Shown here: piece by piece, positions 26,701 through 36,920 of the stretch
Position numbering within the stretch: the stretch's first letter is position 1
How the letters are laid out: every line of letters begins with the position of its first letter
Assembly (NCBI GenBank): GCA_029204225.1
Contig: CM055092.1
Location: forward strand, 70,646,453 to 70,710,452
DNA: 64,000 nucleotides
Origin: Diphasiastrum complanatum
Taxonomy: Eukaryota > Streptophyta > Lycopodiopsida > Lycopodiales > Lycopodiaceae
Reading direction: 5' to 3'
Program-made: the position numbers and the translations under genes
Notes under the pieces: model-generated
Databases searched by the model: none
Told to the model about the DNA's origin: nothing
The model's input: only the letters and a program-made list of their open reading frames with translations

Positions 26701-27175
26701 TCTCAGATACCTTTGCAATCAACCTGAGCTTAGAGGTCGGAAAGCTCGTTGGGCAGAGTTGATGCAAGAGTTTGACATGTCTATCAGATATAGGCGTGGA
26801 AAATTCAATACAGTAGCAGATGCCCTTAGCAGAATGCCTATAATAAACGAGCTGAGTTTTACTCAGATTCGTAATGAGTTACTCGAGTCCTTGAGAGGGA
26901 AATGCCAGCATGATGCATTCTTCTCTATTATCTGGAACTCAGTCCAGAACAGACAGTTACAGACTCCAGAACCAGTTCCCGGGGCTGGTGCCAGTTCATC
27001 CAAGAATACGGCAGCTTCCGTTGAGGATGATGATGAGTCCGAGTATACGTCATCAGATGACGTTGAGGATTCTGAGCCTGTATCACCCAAGCAAACCCCA
27101 GTGGTTGAGGGTCAGTTGACTCAAGGATCGTCTGACCAAAATGGCTCATTTTATTCCGACCAAAACAACCGTTAG
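23714..27175 (+). pseudogene. Chromovirus gag-protease-RT-RNase H, one nonsense codon
   Basis: One frame runs from ATG 23714 to TAG 27173-27175, broken only by TAG at 26147-26149 (codon 812). Gag occupies residues about 115-310 and a zinc knuckle ([14 protein letters not shown]) about 345-358. The protease motif [11 protein letters not shown] lies near 437, with Asp for the usual Ser. RT ([33 protein letters not shown]) spans about 665-810 and RNase H ([25 protein letters not shown]) runs to about 26840. The last 60 or so residues before 27135 are acidic and Ser-rich ([19 protein letters not shown]). They stand where the zinc-binding integrase head and first catalytic Asp should be. The 700-bp untranslated leader precedes it. 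Confidence 0.93.
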
Positions 27176-28120
27176 AGCTCCAGAGTTAGCGAGGTTGTTT
27201 GTAGACGGGCTATTTAAATTGTACGGTCTACCTTCCGGCATAGTCAGCGACCGGGACAGTAAGTTTACTGGAAATTTTTGGAAGGCAGTATTCCATCATC
27301 TCCATACTAAACTTAATATGAGTACCACCGACCATCCACAGACGGACGGTCAAACAGAAAGGGTAAATCAAGTGCTGGAGGATATGCTTCGTGCATACGT
27401 CAGCAAGAGGCAGACTAATTGGGAGGAGTATCTCTCGATATTAGAGTTTGCTTACAACAGTACCAAACATTCAGCTACGGGTTACAGCCCATTATGCTGA
27501 TGTACGGTTTTCAGCCACGCTCACCCACAGCTGTAGGGTTTAAACAAGAAAAAGTTGAAGCAGCCAGAAACTTTTTAGAGGACCTAAACCAGATGATGGA
27601 ACATGCTAAGCGTAGCATTAGGCAGTCCCAGGATCGAGCCAGACATTATGCAGATCCACACAGACGGGATGTGCAGTTCTCCACTGGTGAGAAAGTCTAC
27701 TTGAGAGTCCCAGTCGACTCTAAAACCCTCAAATCAGGAGTGTGTGCTAAGTTGTCTCCAAGGTATTGTGGTCCCTTTACCATCAGTAGGAGACTAGGCG
27801 AGGTCACCTATGAACTAGAACTCCCACACAGCAGTAAGGTTTTTCCAGTTTTTCATGTAAGTCAGTTACGAAAAGCCTTAACCAGATCAGATAATCTGGT
27901 AGGGGACAGTGTTCTAGTTCTCCCATTGGATCCTCAACAACCTCCACATGAATCAGAGGAAATTCTAGATAGTAGAGAGACGCAAACTCGTCATACTCTA
28001 TACCGAGAATATCTGGTTAAGTGGAATGATCAGCCTGTTGAGAATGCCACTTGGGAAAGAGGCAGCGTCCTTCGCAAGATTTTTCCAGACTTTGTCTTAG
28101 AGGACCAAGACGGTTCTTAA
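27135..28120 (+). pseudogene. Chromovirus integrase (headless) and chromodomain
   Basis: In the next frame integrase begins abruptly at [15 protein letters not shown]. It keeps the second Asp (IVSDRDSKFTGNFW) and the Glu (DGQTERVNQ) but lacks the HHCC finger and first Asp. A one-base loss near 27492 shifts the frame. The C-terminal part then runs to TAA 28118-28120 with PRYCGPF and FPVFHVSQLRK, followed by a chromodomain-like end (YLVKWNDQPVENATWE). Integrase inserts the cDNA, and the chromodomain can direct insertion to marked chromatin. This copy lacks a full catalytic triad, so it would depend on another element for integration. Confidence 0.9.
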
Positions 28121-28130
28121 GGGGAGGGAG
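28119..28130 (+). promoter_or_regulatory. Polypurine tract
   Basis: A purine run (AAGGGGAGGGAG) ends directly at the 3' LTR. It is the primer for plus-strand DNA synthesis and overlaps the stop codon of the polyprotein. Confidence 0.9.
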
Positions 28131-28488
28131 TGTTACGAGCTCGTAACCAGTGCCGAACCCTAGAGAACACAGATAGGTCAGATACCACAGTCAGGGTCGT
28201 GTCCAGCGTACATGACCAACAGGGCAAGACAGTGTGAGTAGTGTGCCCCAGCACGGTCCATAGCCATGGCGGGCCTAACACAGCCTAGGGACCCTGTCAG
28301 CAGGATAGGGCCCCCATTTGGGTCCCGACGTGCAGTCGGCCACGTCAGTGCCACGTGGCCGACACTTGGCAGTAGCATGCTACCAGTCCTCACACTGGGC
28401 TAGGAGGGGCTTATTCTATATCAGGGAGTAGGCAAGGTTGGGTGGATCAGTTAGTGTTTGCCCTACTGTGGTGTTAGGATCTATTACA
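28131..28488 (+). mobile_element. 3' LTR of the chromovirus
   Basis: 358 bp, same ends as the 5' LTR. The two differences are G to T in the CCCAGTTGGG/CCCATTTGGG block and C to T in CTTACTCT/CTTATTCT. The very low divergence marks a young insertion. Confidence 0.95.
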
Positions 28489-28493
28489 CCTCC
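28489..28493. repeat. Right target-site duplication of the chromovirus
   Basis: CCTCC follows the 3' LTR, matching 22641-22645 exactly. It confirms both element ends. Confidence 0.93.
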
Positions 28494-29238
28494 CACTTGC
28501 CTTTGTAAAAGGTTCTACACCCTCTTCTGACACTCAGCAAACATCACTTGTATAGGAGTACCTGGCACCTTTGGATGGCCCGGAACTGACCACTCCCACC
28601 CACTCTAACTGTAGGATGCTTATCAACAACTCCTCAGGCATCAAACCGAGCCCAACATTTTCCCTCCCCACATCGTTTTTTTCCTCTTCTTTTTCTTATT
28701 TTTTCCAATTCTGATTTTTCACATTCTTTTAGATTAGGCACCTTCTACATTCTCTTGCCATTCTTGGCATCTCCCCTCTAATCTGTCATTTAGAAGGGCT
28801 TCAAAAAATAAAAATGCCCACCTTTAGGTCTCTCTGCACTTCTCTTTCCCCTCTTAACATCCCCTCCCCTTCTTCATCTTCACCTTCACCATTTCACCAT
28901 CATCAACTCGACATCGACGCACCAGATCAACCCCAGCTCCAGTCACCCGTGCAAATCACTATCCAATCAAACCAGTAGAACCAACACATCGCCAGCAAGG
29001 TGACCAACACCAATCCCATCAGCAACACCCGATCAACACCGGCAACACAAGTTCACCACCAGCACCAATCACCATCGGCAACACCTCAGTCATTTCAGCT
29101 CACGATCCAAGCGGCTCCAAGCAGATCCGACAAAACCAGCTGATCAACATCAGGATGACCACTTATCCAGCACCATAGATGCCAACCACGATGACAACTC
29201 CTGACCTCATTGGCACTATGGGACTAGCGCCAACATAG
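28494..29238. other. No gene seen; CA-rich low-complexity stretch
   Basis: This resumes the sequence interrupted by the chromovirus. 28850-29160 is rich in C and A (ACC, ATC, CAC words) without a regular unit. No coding frame is convincing. Confidence 0.4.
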
Positions 29239-30209
29239 TGTGAGGGGCATGTTGGCCATTTACGGTACATGCCCAACGCACGGACAAAAGATGACGGAGG
29301 GCTCACATAGCCTCCATTTTGTAAAGAAAGCATCGTAAATAAATAAAAGTCAGACACCGCATAACGGTGCACTTGTAATGCGCAAAGCGCCATTAGCTGC
29401 AAATATGCCTCGAAGCGTTAAATAGAATAAGCAGCTAATTTTGATTAGGGGCCTTGAAGCACCATAAAATATGTTGTGGCATGGCTGAATAGTTTTATTA
29501 CCATAGCATTGTAAAGTCAAGCTACTTGCCAAATAAAGAAAAAGCAAGTTAACTTAGACTATTAAGCTTAGAAATGAGCCAATAGAAAATTGCCACTTCA
29601 ACTCTTTTGGACTCAACTATGAAAGGGACAAATCCTTTGTATTTTATGCTCTCAAATTTCATTTGTAATATCAAAGGGTTGAGTTCCCTCCTACTTTTGT
29701 GTTTGTAAATGCCTTGAGAGAGAAAGTCTCATGCTTGATGCTTGCTTCTCTATTATGCTTGCTTGATACCTGGATCGCTAGACATGCTTAGTATCCTCTC
29801 CTGTTCGTAGATTTGCTATGCAGGTTTAGGAGCCAAGCCATGGATTTGCGCTTAGGAAGAATGGCTTCCAAGCTCTTTCATAGCTTGTCCCTCTCACCCT
29901 CCTCTTCTCGTGGCTGTAGCCTGCAAGTGGAGGTGTTAGATCGTCACCAAGGGCTTTAGGCCACCGGAGGTAGGATTTCCCTTTTGTTCAAGCCTTGCAA
30001 CCCAAGGAGGCCAAGAGCGATGTAGGGTACGGCACCCACAAACAGCCATGGAGTAGGATTAGATTTAGGCTAGAGCTTCTCTTGCATTTTTTAGGATTCC
30101 TTGTCTGTTTTAATCCTCCGAACGAGTGTAGCATAGAGGCAGCTTGACAAACTACCACTTCGCCGGTCGTAGAGACATTAGTTTACCTTCAGATCACACC
30201 TTCCCCCTA
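29239..30209 (+). mobile_element. Candidate solo LTR
   Basis: A 971-bp segment from TGTGAGGGGCATGTTGG to CAGATCACA has LTR-like features: TG...CA ends, no coding content, and an AATAAAG signal near 29533. No matching target duplication or primer site was found, so the limits are tentative. It could be intronic sequence. Confidence 0.3.
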
Positions 30210-30229
30210 GGATAGGTGGCAAAAATAAG

Positions 30230-31103
30230 GGTAACACCTGGCTCCATACAGTTGAAACACAAATTGTCGCTTTTGGCCTTTGCGAAGGGCACTTTTCCAT
30301 AATGGATCGTTTATTTGTTCCACTTGGTCCAGAACACACATCCCTAACCTTTTCTTTTCCTTTCTTTGAAAAGAAGACTTCTTGCCCTTTGCCTCGGGCT
30401 GTCCAGCAGGCTCATATTTGGCTACTATACGAGTGTCATTGTATATTCTGACATAGCGAGTTGCGTCCTCGAGAGTAAGAGGCTAGTTCCTCCTTACCAT
30501 CAAGCTGAAAATCCTTGGGAGAATCCAAAATAAAATGCAATTTAACCCACACAGGCTCTATTCTAGTTGCAAAACGAGAATATACCTCTTCGAACTCTTG
30601 CAAATACTGATTGAAGGGCCAGTTCCCCATATGAATTGTCACATACTGGCGATAGGACTCAAAGTTGTTCGATGGGTAAGAAGGCCACCTTAAAGGCCTT
30701 AAAAAAAATCTTCCCATGTCTTGGCGACTTCGGGCTTCCCATGGAGATCCTGCCACCATGTAAAAGCTCTACCTCGCAAATACGTGCTAGCCATGTTGAT
30801 CTTGTTGTCGTCCGTTGAATCGTGCATGGAAAAGTGTGAAGTCCATCGATCCAACCATGACAACACGACATTTGGGAACCTATCTTTCTTGCCTCTTGAA
30901 AAAAGATCAAGTGTAAAGAGAGGATGGTGCAAAGCTTGGTTGGTTTGAGCCATCTCCTTTAACTCATGTCGCTCCCTGTTATGCCTTGCTTGCATATCAA
31001 GAATTTGTTGTTGTGGATTGTTGATTGCTAGCATAAGGGACTCAGCATCTTGGACAACAATAGTACTAGTAGCTTCAATCTGCTTTGGCACATTAGGATC
31101 CAT
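30230..31103 (-). pseudogene. Gypsy gag remnant
   Basis: On the minus strand, gag starts MDPNVPKQIEATSTIVVQDA at 31103. It continues with AFTWWQDLHGKPEVAKTWED, changes frame near 30700, and resumes with FNQYLQEFEEVYSRFATRI. Near 30240-30270 a zinc knuckle begins (LCFNCMEPG) but stops before the His and last Cys, where the sequence changes. Protease and RT are absent on this side. The start of gag abuts the LINE remnant at 31128. Confidence 0.75.
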
Positions 31104-31127
31104 TTGTAGAGTAGGAAAAAAGAGACT

Positions 31128-32160
31128 TTATATATAGAAAGAGGCTTTCAACTTCAAGCCAACACCTATTGAGAGTATCCACAAACAATAAGGCTCCTTT
31201 TCAAGAGTTTCTTCAAACTTCAAAACACCTTTATAACTGTCTATGGCTGCCACAAGTAGAAGAAGAAGGAAGCATGTGAAAAGAGATGGAAGAGAAATGG
31301 CAATCCACCAAAAGAAAGACGAAATTACATCATCTACATACGGTAAAATGGAGATTAGTGTGTCACCTAGTGCGCATCCCAAGCCACCACCTTGATCAAT
31401 GATCTTTGTCAACTCATCAATATATAGTCCAAAGAGTGTTGGTGAGAGGAAACATCCCTACTTCACTCCAATCCAATACTGCTCCAAATATGCTCTAAGA
31501 TACGTGTGCCACTCTTGAAACACCTCCAGGATCTCGTAAAGTGCCATGACTGCTAGCACTGTGTCCATGGAAAAGCCCAAATCTCTCAGTCTTTGAATAA
31601 GGAACACCCTTGAAACTGAGTCAAAGGCTTTCCTAAAGTCGACACGACAACAATAAATTCTCACGCCCGTGTCTGTCTTACTTGATGATGGCCCTGAGAG
31701 TGAAGATATGATTTATGGTAGAGCAATGAGACGTGAAACCTGCCTAGCCCATCGCATACAATCTCCTGGTCTCTACCTCAGTGCTCATTGATGACTGTAG
31801 GATGGTAACATATAGCTTTGCAATAATGTGTCCAATCATGATGGTGCGATAGTTATTCGGTCTCATGGGATGGATGGGATGGATGATGTTAGTACACCAA
31901 GATGGAGGGAAACTGGAAACAAGAGTTTGGTTAAGTATAGTGGTCAGAATGGGTGAGTGTGTATGCGGTGTGGATCAGGAGCTCTGCTTCAGAGTCATTG
32001 TTATCATGTGACCGATGAGTCTTCAACCTCTTATTGGCCGCTTGTACCATGTCTGAGGTGAAGAACGGGAACTCAAAATGTTCGGGCAAAATAGAAATGG
32101 GCGTATGAGCGGGGATGGCGTACAATGTGGTGGCGTAGTCAAAATTGTAATTTTTCAAGT
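31128..32160 (-). pseudogene. Non-LTR (LINE) reverse transcriptase remnant
   Basis: Minus-strand pieces appear in LINE RT order. First is a pre-RT segment, MVQAANKRLKTHRSHDNND (near 31990-32060). Next NYRTIMIGHIIAKLYVTILQ and INHIFTLRAIIK (31680-31870), then RVDFRKAFDSVSR (31610-31650). After a TAG at 31458-31460 come GCFLSPTLFGLYIDEL and ISILPYVDDVI, the catalytic box (YVDD, where plant LINEs usually have a YADD/FADD-type box). The piece ends just downstream of the box. It lies about 0.5 kb from exon 2 of the lipid kinase, in the opposite orientation. Confidence 0.72.
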
Positions 32161-32694
32161 CAAGTTGGTATAATTTGTAAAGCCCGAAGAGAATTTGCAA
32201 CAAGAAATTAAATACAAAAAAATGTTCCAAATTGAAGAAAAAAAGTTTGGGAATGTTCCATAATGAAAAGCATTTCTAAACACAGGCAACTATGTTCTAT
32301 AGTAACTCCAAGTTCCAGCAGCGATCATCAAAATTGTCTTGCTTTGTGAGCATGTTATAACCCACAATACATATTAGTTTGTGTACATGATTTGCTAAGC
32401 GAAATAAAATATCTAGGTTTGATTAGTTTTACTTTCTTAAGGCTTGAATGTTCAATGGAGCTGGAATACCAAACAACGTTTGCTGTGACATATTTGAGTC
32501 ACAAATTTCTTTTCAAAGTTGCAAATATCCAGAAACTGCCCTCTCCTGATTTGGTAGTACAGGCAGATGATTTGATGTCAGCTTTCTTCAATGTTTATTA
32601 ATGGATATTTGGTAATATAATGACTAAAATTGTTAAGTGCGAAGACTTGGGAGTACCACTCATGTAGTGTGCTCTTTGGCTGTCTAACATGTAG
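32161..32694. other. End of intron 1, no gene seen
   Basis: AT-rich intron sequence ending in the acceptor ACATGTAG (32687-32694). A 69-codon open frame at 32392-32601 has no recognisable family. Confidence 0.5.
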
Positions 32695-32819
32695 GAGCAA
32701 ATGGCAAAACTGGCAATCAGTGGAAGAGTATCTACCCAAGGTTGACAGCTGAGCTTAGTGATACATGGAATGTAAGTATCTACCCTAGGTTGACAGCTGA
32801 GCTTAGTGACAAATGGAAT
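32695..32819 (+). CDS. LCKB2-like: Lipid kinase exon 2, with duplicated donor
   Basis: Acceptor AG at 32693-32694. The exon completes the split glycine codon of exon 1 and reads GANGKTGNQWKSIYPRLTAE. This continues the nucleotide-binding NP-G-N-G-xT-G start of the catalytic domain. A consensus donor (AATGTAAGT) ends the exon at 32771, giving 77 nt. A 48-bp tandem copy follows at once and ends in the same donor sequence at 32819, giving 125 nt. Both choices keep phase 0 into exon 3. Use of the second donor inserts 16 residues (VSIYPRLTAELSDKWN). The short form matches the family's usual spacing, so it is the likely main product. Confidence 0.75.
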
Positions 32820-34169
32820 GTAAGTTCATACAGATTTTGCTGTGATCAAGCATCGTGCTGCATCAAACTGTTCATTCACGTATAGAAATTTATTGTAATC
32901 ATGGGGGCTTAAAGAGCTTATTTAGTATTCATGTAGCTGCAAATCTTGATACCTGTATTAAAAGCAAGGGGCTACTGAACTTCCAGACAGAGCAAGTGGG
33001 CCCTATTATTTTTGGGCGAAATGATAGTATGAGCCAAAACCAGTGTAACTTTCAAACATTTGGATCATATGCAACTCAAATGTTTGAAAGGTGTTGCAAA
33101 CATTTCAAAAAAAATCTCAAATGTTTCCAACATTGTTGACCTATTTTAGGCTTTTTTAATGGTTCTGACCAATCCAAGTCAGAATTTAAGTGTTGTGAGG
33201 TTAAATATATCATAATATGTGGTTGAATGAGCATGTAAATTGGGCAAAGCCTTAAATCTACTGTGCATACATAACAAAGGTCATGAATTTTTGTCCAAAA
33301 GGTAATCATCCGTTCAGGATGGAAAGTACTTGGGAGGTGAAAGGTGAAAGGTGCTTGGGAGGTGAAAGGTGCTCAAGCAGCAACTTGTTTTTTGGTTAGG
33401 GCCTGATTGGAATTTGGACCCCAATATTTTGCATGGTGACCCTTTGACCTATTTTTTTGGGCCTTACAGCCCAAGAAAAAAAATGGAACCTTTGAGGTTT
33501 CAAACATGATTGAAATGTTGAGGTTTATTTTGATAAGTGATGTCTTGTTAAGGAAGAACAAATAGAGGGGTGTGAAAGCTGGAAACGTATTGTCGATAAA
33601 GAGATGCAATGGTGGATTGAATGTGGGGGATGATGGATCTTTATGAGTGACTTAGGAAATTCAAGTAACATGAAAGTGATAGAAGGCAAAAGAATTTGTC
33701 GAGCAGCTAACCATGTCAAAGGAGGAACATGTATAGCTGCAAAGGCATAGGTTTGGTGACTAACATATACCTGCATGCCTATTTCTTGGAAAGTGAAATT
33801 CTCAAACATAAATTGTGGTCAATGGTAGCTTTGCAATGCCAAGAACAAAGTCAAAACAACAAGAGTTATGACATTAAAATTATTTCAGTGAATGATGTGT
33901 ATAAAACGTCATGTCTCGAACTTTGGCAATGTCTTGGGACCATTGTTCCTAGGAACGGTACGGAACCATTCCAACGTTCTAGGAACACGTTCTTAAGGTA
34001 CCTTAGGAACGGTTCTAACCAAAAAGAAAAACCTATTATTTGAAAAATAACTTTGTTGTGGGTAAATCTGTTTAGAAAAATGATTAGATCATTGTTTTTG
34101 GGGTTCCTAAAATCAATTTTTATGCATAAAAAAGGGTTTATGTTCAGGTTTCTATGTTGAAACCCAAGT
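32820..34169. other. Intron 2, no gene seen
   Basis: AT-rich intronic sequence. A short duplication (CTTGGGAGGTGAAAGGTG twice) lies at 33325-33375. Repeated CAAATGTTTG/CAAACATTTG words lie at 33050-33130. No coding evidence. Confidence 0.45.
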
Positions 34170-34470
34170 TAAACATGCTCTTAGGAATAGGAACAAGAAC
34201 AAAAATAGGAATGAAACTTAGGATTAGGAACAAGAATAGGAACAGAAACAAGAATAGGAACAAAAGTTACGAACAAGAGTAGGAATAGGAACAGTCATAG
34301 GAACATGCGTAGGAATAGGAATAGGAATAGGAATAGGAAGCCCTAAGAAACTTAGGAACAAGAACTCAGGCATAGGACAAGAACTTAGGATAGGAACTCT
34401 AAATACTTCTTTTAAGTATGAACTTGGGAACACTAGGAACGAGAACAAGATTAGAAACTTAGGGATAGGC
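34170..34470. repeat. AGGAAC-rich minisatellite
   Basis: Dozens of imperfect TAGGAAC/TAGGAAT/CAAGAAC hexamer-to-heptamer units, including a run of GGAATA at about 34314-34340. A related cluster (AGGAACGGTACGGAACC words) precedes it at 33945-34020. Confidence 0.85.
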
Positions 34471-34862
34471 TCTCTGACCTTCATAAGTCATAGGACATAG
34501 GTATAATCCTAAACCCTAGTTTGTCGAGTATAGGCTAATACATAAGATCATGTAAACCAAGCTTAAATGTGCCCAAGTTAACGATTAAAGATACAAAATA
34601 TTATGCCATTTTCAAACAAAGTGTTGTAGCCCAAAATGCTCCAAAAAACGGACAACTTTTAAGTATTGAGCATATTGTATGAAAATCAAACAACATGAAA
34701 AAAGATGTCATAAAATCCAACACCTTGACTCTACATTTCTTAAACAATATCATGTCTAATATAAACTGTTTATGTGACTTTTTTTTGAGAAACTAGCAGA
34801 CCTATGGAGCGATTTATTCAGATAACAAAAGTACGATTTCACATAAAAGAACGAATTGTATC
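34471..34862. other. Intron 2, no gene seen
   Basis: AT-rich, with no recognised element or open frame. It runs up to the minus-strand hAT fragment. Confidence 0.4.
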
Positions 34863-35169
34863 TCAACAAGTGCTGTAGATGGAAATGCAAAACATCTCTA
34901 TTATTATGGAATCAAAGGCCACTGGCCAATACAACAATGCCATTTGAGCCTCAGACAATGTCCTCGACATGCTCAGGGCTATAGCTAGACCTGTTGGATG
35001 TTGTGGGCTCCTCGTCAGATGGGTGTATGGAACCCTGAAATGTGGTGTCGCTAGAGTGCACAACTGGACGTGATCTAGATCTGCCCTGCCTTGTCCTTGC
35101 CCCTGTTCCTGCCCCTGTCATACTGGCTATAGTAGTAAGATTAGATGGTGTACAAAGAAGATGGGACAT
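34863..35169 (-). pseudogene. Possible hAT transposase C-terminal tail
   Basis: A minus-strand reading of 72 codons, rich in Gly, Thr, Arg and Ser (GAGTGARTRQGRSRSRP), ends SYSPEHVEDIV. Its composition and acidic end resemble the tails of BED-type hAT transposases. It sits downstream, on the same strand, of the BED exon at 35989-36229. No catalytic motif is present, so the assignment rests on position and composition. Confidence 0.3.
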
Positions 35170-35428
35170 CCACTTATTTTAGCAGTAAATCCTGTTGGGT
35201 TTTTGAAAACGGGTTCAACAATGTCCTGGTGGATGAGCGTTGTCAATTTCAAGCCCACAATTGAGCTGATCTCGGATTAATGTCCCTAAGGAGGTCAGTA
35301 GGCTTGTCTTGACCCGTAAATTAGTTATGGCTATGAGGGGTTGGGGCCCACATTATCCTTTACTAACTCCAACATCTATTGCATGTGAGTTACAAATTCC
35401 ATAGCACTAGAAGTCTTATGAGGCATAC

Positions 35429-35636
35429 CTATAGTAAATTGGCTAGACTAAAATCATTATTTAGCTCGAAAGAACTCATCTTTGTAGGTGCAGTCTTTTT
35501 ATCATTATAAGCAAACTTTAACAATAGCAAGTAACGTCCCCATTGCATTTGCTTTTTACTCACATACGCCCTAAGCATGTCATCCAAAGTTTGATTGACT
35601 TTCTCGATTTGTCCATCCATCCTCGACCCCATCCCC
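35429..35636 (-). pseudogene. Gypsy integrase fragment inside a hAT remnant
   Basis: A minus-strand patch reads DGQIEKVNQTLDDMLRAYVS and LKFAYNDKK, the second half of a Gypsy integrase core around its catalytic Glu. It joins the hAT reading in the middle of a codon run near 35636, with no LTR. The fusion probably arose by deletion or end joining. Confidence 0.65.
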
Positions 35637-36229
35637 TAACAGTGCTAACACCTCCAGCACTACCAATAGCACTACTGCCTGCCCAACCTACTGGCACTAC
35701 ATGAGTCTCTCCAAAAGAAGGTGGAATGGATGCTGCAACGGAGCTAGTGCCGGCTACAGGTGACGGCTGTGATGGGAAATCTCGGTGCTCTGCCACACCT
35801 GTAACAATAATGGTGTTACAACTTACTGGTTTGGCTATAGCTAATAAATTATAGTCAGTGAGAGAGTTTAGAGAACAGTCACTAATTACTCATTAGTAAT
35901 CAAAGTTTAAAGTTATAGACTGAACTTTTAAGTTTTAGCTTTAGATCAAATTTCCATCATCATTGATCAAACAAGATTCAAGAATCACCTGTGCTTGAAG
36001 TAGTAGCAGGAGAGTCGTCCACGATCCCGACAATCCTCAGTGACTCTGGGGCCTGAGTGCAAACGACGATCTCGTATCCTCGAAGACGTAAAAGATGCGC
36101 CCTTGTTCGAACGGGGCCACCTCCATGAGTGTTCCCGCAATACTTGCAAGTCCACTTCTTCATGCCTGATGTGCCATAACCTGAATTAAGGGTGACGTGA
36201 TCCCACAAGGGATCCCGTTGTCTGGGCAT
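35637..36229 (-). pseudogene. hAT transposase 5' part: BED finger exon and linker
   Basis: From 36229 the minus strand reads MPRQRDPLWDHVTLNSGYGT, then a BED zinc finger: WTCKYCGNT, RTRAHLLRLRG, C. This DNA-binding domain is typical of hAT transposases. The exon can end at 35989 (CACAG/GTGATT donor). A 190-bp intron then leads to an acceptor at 35799-35800 and a Ser/Pro-rich linker (AEHRDFPSQPSPVAGTSSVA) to 35637. Here the Gypsy integrase fragment begins. The catalytic region is missing. Confidence 0.68.
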
Positions 36230-36267
36230 AGCTAATAGCTATCTAGTCTAGTGTCAACAAAACAAGC

Positions 36268-36730
<463 letters not shown>

Positions 36731-36749
36731 GCGCCCCGCGGGCCCGCAC

Positions 36750-36880
36750 TGTATTGCAAAAAAATTTGCATTTTTTCATCAGTCGTTTCGAACAGTGAAA
36801 CGCTGTTTCGAAACGGGGTCGTTTCGTATGTCCCGTTTTGAACGTGTTTCAGCATTCGAAACGCGTTTCGGAATAAGAGC
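36750..36880. repeat. GTTTCG-rich subterminal-like sequence
   Basis: About eight copies of CGTTTCG/CGAAACG-type words, in both orientations, lie within 130 bp. They are preceded by a GC-rich block (GCGCCCCGCGGGCCCGC). It lies about 0.6 kb upstream of a BED exon. This is where a hAT terminus with subterminal transposase sites would be expected. Confidence 0.5.
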
Positions 36881-36920
36881 CTTACCATTTCTCATCACTA
36901 TTCCAATTTCTATGGAATAC

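Noticed and set aside
33076-33809. Minus-strand ORFs in intron 2
   Set aside because: Low-complexity AT-rich sequence without motifs, family resemblance or splice support.
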